DNA from: an uncultured Bacteroidaceae bacterium
Lineage (GTDB): Bacteria > Bacteroidota > Bacteroidia > Bacteroidales > Bacteroidaceae
NCBI GenBank assembly: GCA_905235305.1
Contig: CAJOLC010000016.1
Span: 1-57,676 of the forward strand
Length of the DNA stretch: 57,676 nt
Direction of reading: 5' to 3'
Numbering within the stretch: the first letter of the stretch is position 1; each line of letters opens with the position of its first letter. Below, in pieces: positions 51,154 through 57,676 of the stretch. The notes under the pieces were generated by a model. It searched no databases. It saw nothing but the letters and a program-made list of their open reading frames with translations, and had not been told where the DNA came from. The position numbers and the translations under genes were made by a program.

Positions 51154-52401
51154 CTATTCTGCCAGACAGCCGTCGAGCAGGGTTGCGATGGCTTCCTTGT
51201 CGAGGTTCTGACCGATGAATACAAGCTTCTGCATCCTGTCGCCATAAGTCTCGTCCCAATCGCGGCTAAGGTTGGGATCGCGTTGCTTCATCATCTCCAA
51301 CTCGGCGGCGGGCATCGTGGCATACCATTGCCCGATGTTCTGAAGCTTCACCTGCTTGCCAGCCTGCTCGAAGAGGTAGCAGATGTCCTCCTCACCCTTG
51401 AAGTAGCAAATCCCTTTCGCCCGGATGATATTCTTAGGCCACAGACGTGCCACGAATTGGTCGAACTCGCTGAGACGCATAGGCTGTCGGCGATAGTATA
51501 CAAACGTGCCAATGCCGTACTCCTCGGCTTCTCCCTCGTCATGGTCATCGTGGTGATGGTGGTGATGCTCGTGGTCGTGGTGCTCATGATGATGGTGGTC
51601 GTGGTGCTCATCGTGATGGTGTTCGTCGTGATGGTGCTCGTCGTGGTCATCATCGTCATCCTCGTCGTGATGCTGTTCCAATTCAGCAATCCAGGTTGCG
51701 CTTGTCGCCACCTTCTCATAGTCGAAGAGGTTGGTGTGGAGCAGCTTGTCGAGCTCCACGTCGCCGTAGTTGCAGTCGATGATTTGTGCCTTTCGCTGTA
51801 TGCCCCTCACGATTTGTCGTATGCGTTCCAGCTCTTCTGGCTCCACGTCGGCAGCCTTGTTGAGCAGAATGATATTGCAGAACTCCACTTGCTGTATGAC
51901 GAGGTTCTCGATGTCATCATCGTCGATGTCCTTCCGCGTGAGTCCTTGTCCGCAATCAAACTCGTCTTTCAGTCTCAAGGCATCCACCATGGTGACGATG
52001 CAGTCGAGGTATGGGATGCCGTTCCTTGTGACCTCCGGAGCCATGTCTTTCATCGAACAGATGGTCTGGGCAATAGGTTCCGGCTCGCAGATGCCGCTGG
52101 CTTCGATGACGATGTAGTCGAACTTCTTCAAAGCAATAATGTCGTAGAGCTGCTGAATGAGGTCCATCTTGAGCGTGCAGCAGATGCATCCGTTCTGCAG
52201 AGCTACCAGGCTGTCGTCCTGTCCCCCGACGATACCTCCCTTCTGGATAAGGTCGGCGTCGATGTTGACTTCACCAATGTCGTTGACAATCACGGCGAAT
52301 CGGATGCCGCGACGATTCGTGAGGATTCGGTTGAGCAGCGTTGTTTTGCCGCTGCCCAAGTAACCTGTGAGCAGCAGCACAGGAATGTCGTATTTCGTCA
52401 T
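51154..52401 (-). CDS. COG0523 GTPase with His-rich metal-binding loop
   Basis: A 415-residue G3E-family GTPase, a class of metallochaperones that insert or save metals, often zinc or cobalt. Walker A is GYLGSGKT (13-20), the metal-binding CxCC motif is CICC (72-75), and the guanine-specificity NKAD is near 181-184. Between the GTPase domain and the C-terminal CobW domain (about 295-400) lies a run of about 45 residues (244-288) almost wholly His, Asp and Glu, a likely zinc-storage or sensing loop. A start at 52467 was rejected because the -7 box lies at 52431-52438. No Zur-box is visible. Confidence 0.88.
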   Translation of the reverse strand: MTKYDIPVLLLTGYLGSGKTTLLNRILTNRRGIRFAVIVNDIGEVNIDADLIQKGGIVGGQDDSLVALQNGCICCTLKMDLIQQLYDIIALKKFDYIVIEASGICEPEPIAQTICSMKDMAPEVTRNGIPYLDCIVTMVDALRLKDEFDCGQGLTRKDIDDDDIENLVIQQVEFCNIILLNKAADVEPEELERIRQIVRGIQRKAQIIDCNYGDVELDKLLHTNLFDYEKVATSATWIAELEQHHDEDDDDDHDEHHHDEHHHDEHHDHHHHEHHDHEHHHHHHDDHDEGEAEEYGIGTFVYYRRQPMRLSEFDQFVARLWPKNIIRAKGICYFKGEEDICYLFEQAGKQVKLQNIGQWYATMPAAELEMMKQRDPNLSRDWDETYGDRMQKLVFIGQNLDKEAIATLLDGCLAE

Positions 52402-52430
52402 AGTGCTAGTGTGTTTATGTGTTGTGCCTG

Positions 52431-52438
52431 CAAAGTTA
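52431..52438 (-). promoter_or_regulatory. -7 element for the COG0523 gene
   Basis: Minus-strand TAACTTTG, 30 bases before the chosen ATG. Confidence 0.55.
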
Positions 52439-52541
52439 CTGCTTTCTGCCGAATTGTTGCACTCCAAAGCCTATAAAAAAGCTTAAAGTCTGTCTTATCG
52501 CTCCTCATATAATGTAATAATGTATCTTTTTATGGGGAAAG

Positions 52542-52573
52542 TATTGCAGATTGCAAAGAAAGTGTTATATTTG
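52542..52573 (+). promoter_or_regulatory. -33/-7 promoter for the glutaminase-family gene
   Basis: TATTG (52542-52546), a 19-bp spacer, then TATATTTG (52566-52573). It excludes the upstream open start at 52520. Confidence 0.75.
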
Positions 52574-52615
52574 CGCACACATAGCAATATAGTAAAAAAC
52601 AATAAAGTAAAGAAC

Positions 52616-55600
52616 ATGCGCAAGACATTTCTCCTGCTCGCAGCCTTTGTCGCTGCTTTCACACTGCAGGCGCAACAGCCTGACAACTTCGTTCCGTACA
52701 AGACAAACGCCCTCCGTTTGCCCAGCGTTCCCTTGCTTGTGAACGACCCGTACTTCTCGTTTTGGTCGCCTTACGACCACCTCTACGACGGCACCACCAA
52801 GCATTGGGACAACCAGCAGAAAGCGATGGACGGCCTTCTCCGCGTAGATGGCAAGGTATATCGCTTCATGGGAGGACCCAGAGCCACCAAGCTTAAGCCT
52901 ATCGCAGCGATAGGCAACAAACGAGCCTACACGGCAAAAATGCGCTCCAATATGCCCCTTGCACAGCAAGACACATGGATGAATCTCGACTTCGTTGAGT
53001 CAGGATGGCAGAACTCTAATGGGCCATCGTCGGTATATTCTTATGTCAAGACCAATTGGAGTGGCGACAATACGGATCGTTACATCCGCCGACACGTCAC
53101 GCTGACTGCCGACGACCTCAAGGGCGATTTCTGGCTTGTTTACTCCCACGACGACGTCTGCCAGATATATGTCAACGGCGTGCAGGTTGTATCTACCGAG
53201 GAGAAATGGTTCCAGAATGTCAAGCTTCATCTGCCGAGTGCGGCGAGGGCTGCACTCGTGGAGGGCGACAACGTCATTGCCATGCATGTACACAACACGA
53301 CTGGCGGTGCACTTGCCGACGTGGGTCTCTACAAGAACGAGCAGGGATTCCACCCAGGATACCGCTCTATTGACGGCGCAGGCATGGCCGACGAAGGTGC
53401 TTGGCAAGCAAAGGTGAAGCTGACCGCCACGAGTGGGACGGCCTGGACTAAGGAGAACTTCAACGACTCCTCTTGGAGTGACCTGCCGGGAGCCTTCGGT
53501 ACCCAGGGCGAATATCCCAACATCAACACCGCATGGACAGGCGACGGCAAGGATATTTACATCCGCCGTTATGTCACATTGACAGAGGAAGACCTTCAGA
53601 AGGACCTTGCTCTCATCTATTCGCACGACGATGTGTGCCAGGCTTACATTAATGGGCGCCGGGTTGTCAGCACTGATGAGTCATGGGTGCAGAACGTCAT
53701 CTACAAGCTCACGGAAGAAGACAAGGACGTCCTTCACGAGGGTCAGAATGTCATTGCCTACCATGTTCACAACACCACGGGCGGTGCCTTGGCCGACATC
53801 GGCCTGTATGAATCTCTCGCAGACGAGCAGACGGCAACGCAGTTGGCGTGCGACGTGATGCCTACAAGCACGTATTACACCTTCAGATGCGGCGGCGTTG
53901 ATCTCGACCTCGTGTTCACCGCGCCCTTCCTCATGGATGATGTGGAACTCATGTCCACACCCATCAACTACATCTCCTACCAGGTTCGCCCGAACGACGG
54001 AAAGGAGCATGACGTGCAGTTCTACTTCGGCACGACTCCCGAACTGACGGTGGACGACAACTCTCAGGCAACGACGACGACGCTCGAGACAGTGGATGGC
54101 GTGCAATACATCAAGAGTGGAAGCCAGAGCCAGAACATACTTGGCAAGACCGGCGACAATGTAACCATCGACTGGGGATACCTTTATCTGCCTGCCATCA
54201 ATGGCTCTGTGGCTGTTGCCGAACAGAACCTCACTGACTCAATCTTTGCTTCCACGGGTAAGCTTCCCGATAGCCAGATTCCATACAACAGCACCGAAGA
54301 GTTCGAACTGCCGCAGCTTTCCTACGTCCACGACTTCGAAACCGTCGGCGAGGCCAGCAGTAGCTACATGATGTTTGGCTATGACGAAATCTACGATATG
54401 CGCTACATGGATGTCGACTACAAGGGCTACTGGGCTCGCAATGGCAAGACTATCCACCAGGCCTTCACAGAGTTCAAGGACGCTTACGACAACATCATGG
54501 CTCGATGCAAGGTTCAGGACCAGATCATCTACGATGACGGTCTGGCTTCCGGCAACATCAAGTATGCCGAAATCCTTTGTGCTTCCTATCGCCATTGCAT
54601 TGCTGCCCACAAGATCTTCGAGGATAACAAGGGCAACCTCCTCTTCTTCTCTAAGGAGAACAACTCCAACGGCTGCGTCAACACGGTTGACCTCACCTAT
54701 CCCTCGGCGCCCCTCTTCCTGCTCTACAACACAGAGCTGATGAAGGGCATGTGCACCTCAATCCTCGAGTACTGCGAGAGCGACCGCTGGGGATTCGGCT
54801 TTGCAGCACACGACATCGGCACCTATCCGCACGCCAACAACCAGGTCTATGCCATCCGCTTCCCTGAAGACGATGGTGGCTTCGGCGGCAACATGCCCAT
54901 CGAGGAAAGCGCAAACATCGTCATCCTGGCTGCTGCCATCTCCGACATCGACGGCAACACCGAATGGGCTAACCGCTACTGGAAGACGCTCACCACATGG
55001 ACGAACTATCTCGCCGAGAACGGTACAGACCCCGAGAACCAGCTCTGCACCGACGACTTCGCCGGACATCTGGCCCACAACGCCAACCTTGCCGTCAAGG
55101 CCATCATGGGTGTGGCTGGCTACGCCAAGCTTTGCTGGCTGAGGGGCGACATGGAAGGCTACACAACTTATTTGAACAAGGCTAAGAAAATGGGCGAGAA
55201 TTGGGTGACGCTCGCCAAGGATGGCGACCACTACAAGCTGGCATACGACAGGCCAGGCACCTGGAGCCAGAAGTACAACATGGTTTGGGACAAGGCCTGG
55301 AAGACTGAAATTTTCCCGCAAACCAGGAGTATGCCTACTATAACAAGCAGCTCAATAAATACGGACTTCCCCTCGACAGCCGTTCTGCTTACACCAAGAG
55401 CGACTGGACATACTGGACGGCTTGCCTGTTCAACACCAATCAACAGTTCCTCCGCCTCTCCGACCTCATCTGGAAGTACGTCAACGAGACACCCACCCGT
55501 GTGCCGCTCTCCGACTGGTACTATACCGACGGCGGTAGCTGGGCAGGCTTCCGCGCCCGTAGCGTTATAGGCGGACACTGGATGAAAGTCTATGTCGACA

Positions 55601-55791
55601 AGCGTCTGGCTGGCGACATCGGCACTGGCATCGCACCCATCATGGTCGAGGATGATATGTCCGACGCAGGAAAGTCGCCCTTCATCCGCGGCATGTTCAA
55701 CCTCCAGGGACAGGAAGTCAACAGCGACTCCTCGAAAGGCAAACTCCCGAGAGGCATCTACATCAAGAACGGCAAGAAGGTCGCTTACTGA
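52616..55791 (+). pseudogene. Glutaminase A-like exported protein with a frameshift
   Basis: An exported protein of about 1057 residues if repaired. Residues 1-18 are a signal peptide. The N-terminal LPSVPLLVNDPYFSFWSP segment and the later WNxxYxDxY-like helical domain match the DUF4964/DUF5127/DUF4965 glutaminase A-like layout of Bacteroidota. Two jelly-roll-like domains (each with YSHDDVCQ.YVNG) are inserted near residues 105-240 and 265-405. The frame breaks near 55319, where CCGCAAACCAG needs one more A to read PQNQEYAYYN and continue. The C-terminal tail (GKLPRGIYIKNGKKVAY) resembles a type IX secretion tail. The function may be glycan or amide hydrolysis outside the cell. A single missing A in an A run could be a sequencing error. 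Confidence 0.7.
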
Positions 55792-55824
55792 GCCGACCGG
55801 TTCCGATTATAACACCTCTACAGG

Positions 55825-55860
55825 AAAACTCCAGTCCCGCCACGATGGGACTGGAGTTTT
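55825..55860 (+). terminator. Terminator after the glutaminase-family gene
   Basis: A 14-bp perfect stem (55825-55838 with 55847-55860), loop GCCACGAT, ending in TTTTCTTAT. Confidence 0.85.
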
Positions 55861-56073
55861 CTTATGATGGGACTGAAACTCCCCCATAATGCCACTGACC
55901 CTTCCCACGGAGGAGCTGAGGCCCGACCGCGACAGGACAAAACACGCTGCATAGAGGAACAATCCCTGCCTCGCCTTTGCTCTTTGCTGTCAATACAGTC
56001 TCTTTACTATTACAGGCTTGCTTCTTTAATATTATTTAACACACTATCGCGCGCGCAGGTGTACGTTTTTTAT
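55861..56073. other. Non-coding gap before the last gene
   Basis: The 338-base gap 55792-56129 holds the terminator and a -7 box. A second GATGGGACTG at about 55866 partly repeats the terminator arm. Nothing else is recognised. Confidence 0.35.
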
Positions 56074-56081
56074 TATATTTG
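56074..56081 (+). promoter_or_regulatory. -7 element for the last gene
   Basis: TATATTTG, 48 bases before the ATG at 56130. Confidence 0.5.
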
Positions 56082-56129
56082 TAGCAAAATTAACAAAAAA
56101 CTCGTAGTATTAACTTAAAACTAATCGGT

Positions 56130-57676
56130 ATGAAGAAACTATTCTTAACAGCAATTGCCCTGTTTGCACTTATGGGGCTTAATGTAAATGCGGCTGTCTC
56201 CATCACGTATGTGGCAGACTACAACAACAACAATCACCTTGTCGATGGCGACAAAGGCGCGAAGTGGGAAGGCGGTGGCAGCAATGACATGTGGTGCATC
56301 TTCAAGACATCGCTGCCCATTCAGCCAACAAGCTATGTCCTGACAACCGGTAACGACAATGTGGGGTGGCCAGGCCGTAACTGGAAGGACTGGACCGTCT
56401 TCGGCGGTAACTTTGCCAGTGACGAACGCCGAAGGCGGCTGGGTGGCTCTCGATGTCCGCACGAACGATAACATCCTGCAGGACCAGAACACCACGGACT
56501 TCGAGTTCACCATGAATCAGCCCGACACTGAGAACTACTACACCTACTATCTCGTCAAAGTAACAGCTACTCAGGGTGGCGGGTACATGCAGATGGGCGA
56601 GTTCGCCTTCAAGGACTATACGGTCGATACCTCTGCCTATAGAGAAGCCGTATATAGTGCCCAGGCCTTCGACACAAGTGCTGCCGATGATCAATTGCAA
56701 AATGAATATAAAGTGCTTGTCACGCAACTCTCATTCCTCGTAGAACAGTGCTCTGTTTCCGGCGACTTCACTGGTTTGGACGAATACCTTGCCAGAGTCT
56801 ACAAGTTGCAGGGATACATCAACGCCTACGCTACCCAATCATACGCTGTACTCTCCACAGATGTATCGACTTGGGGTGATGGTGTCGCTGCAAACCTGCG
56901 AAAATCCAAACACCAAGTGGGGCGGCAACTTCAAGAGTGGCAACCTCATTTGGCGTCTGAAGGAAGGCATCCAGCCTCTCTATTATCAGTTGACCGCAGG
57001 TAATGATACCAACACTAACCAAGGCCGCAACTGGAAGTCGTGGGCCATCTATGGCGCCAACTTCGACAGTCCTTTTAGAGCGACAGCCGATAACCCTGAT
57101 TGGTCACAACTCTATTATACCGAGGACGGAGGTATGACTACGACGAACCTCGCAACACAGATTTTCGACTTCACCACCACGGTTAATATCAGCTACCAGT
57201 ACTTTATGGTCAAGGTATTCTCTAATGCCAGCGGTGATCAAACACAGATGGCTGACCTTACCATCATCGACGCATCTGGTTTCAACGCAAATAAGGAAGC
57301 TGCATTAGACCTCCTTGACCTTGACCTGAGCGAGGTGGATGATTACGCAATGACGAGTGCCTTCGCCGACGCAGTAGCAGCTGTTAAGACTTCCACTTAC
57401 AAGACATTTGACGCTAATGTTGCCGCAGCATGGGCTGCAGCCGAGCCTATGGCCGAATATCTCGACGAGAAGTTGGGCGTTGAGTCCGTGAATATCTCTG
57501 ATGGTCTCGATGCTGACGTGTTCACACGCAAGCAGCCTGCTGAAGCTGGCGTTGACATCGTCGAAGGTTTCGACAATGAACAAACCGGTTTCTACACAAA
57601 GACCTTGACACGCGAGTCTGGTGTCGTAACAACCAATTACGGTGTTCCCGACAACGGCATCCTCACGACTTCAAAC
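56130..57676 (+). pseudogene. Exported protein with repeated discoidin-like domains, two frameshifts, cut by the window end
   Basis: The N-terminus is a signal peptide (MKKLFLTAIALFALMGLNVNAA). A first domain follows, with YVLTTGNDNVGWPGRNWKD near residues 70-88. The frame breaks near 56420 and resumes as NAEGGWVALDV. A second break near 56896 is followed by a second copy of the domain (YQLTAGNDTNTNQGRNWKSW). These look like F5/8-type (discoidin-like) modules that bind glycans, then helical spacers. The gene continues beyond the window. Each break is repaired by skipping one base (or adding two). Decay or sequencing error cannot be told apart here. Confidence 0.65.

Noticed and set aside
51115-52476. 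A 453-codon open frame with a long Val/Met-rich run
   Set aside because: It is the complement of the His-rich GTPase; the Val/Met run is the shadow of the His/Asp codons.
52520-52615. Earlier start for the glutaminase-family protein
   Set aside because: A complete -33/-7 promoter lies inside this stretch, and a signal peptide begins at 52616.

Overview
The window looks like a chromosomal segment of a Bacteroidales bacterium, most likely Prevotellaceae or a close relative. The reasons are many TAnnTTTG (-7) promoter elements, two with a TTTG -33 box exactly 19 bp upstream; an HU-HIG type DNA-binding protein; a DUF4954 protein; a PurF homologue beginning MGGFFG; a GtaA-like glutaminase-family exoprotein; and C-terminal tails of the type GIYI..GKKV that resemble type IX secretion tails. 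The call is from protein and promoter style only. No plasmid, phage, transposase or CRISPR array is visible.

Layout. 0.4-6 kb: an HU-like gene reading left, then etfB-etfA-acyl-CoA dehydrogenase reading right, ending in a remnant of an Omp28-like protein. 6-19.6 kb: mostly leftward genes: flavodiiron protein, speA, aroK, topA, a CotH-type exoprotein, tRNA-Gln, a frameshifted tyrS, htpX and lemA. 20-25 kb: rpoD, gltX (leftward) and a 7TM-HD phosphodiesterase. 25-30 kb: a leftward block of ECF sigma factor, anti-sigma-like membrane protein, an unknown exported protein and a thioredoxin-fold protein. 30-38 kb: tRNA-Leu, a frameshifted fasciclin lipoprotein, a sugar-kinase-like phosphotransferase, a macroglobulin-like exported protein, a TrmH methyltransferase and an AT-rich ICMT-like methyltransferase. 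38-46 kb: DUF4954 protein, queD-queE, the PurF homologue and a large lipoprotein with a leukocidin-like segment. 46-57.7 kb: rnr, a fabG/hot-dog mini-operon, a His-rich COG0523 GTPase, a frameshifted glutaminase-family protein, and an incomplete, frameshifted protein with repeated adhesive domains.

The most unusual signal is not a gene. At least seven loci hold short arrays whose units repeat at exactly 22 bp: 285-363, 6017-6092, 12624-12699, 16756-16831, 29341-29533, 41383-41492 and 48682-48763. The unit sequence differs from one family to another but the period does not, and in most families the units are palindromic or nearly so. Four of them are copies of one dispersed element with related edges (TGGGTT placed 18 bp before the first palindrome centre in three copies) but with two different cores (TACATGTA or TCATGA). 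One array lies inside the anti-sigma-like coding sequence. A separate class of 7-bp tandem repeats (AGTCCAT, TTAGAGG and relatives) sits in four intergenic gaps.

Five frame breaks are visible: tyrS (an exact 8-bp tandem duplication), the fasciclin lipoprotein, the glutaminase-family protein, and two in the last gene. Either the assembly carries indel errors or these genes are decaying or switching. Nothing here can separate these options without reads.
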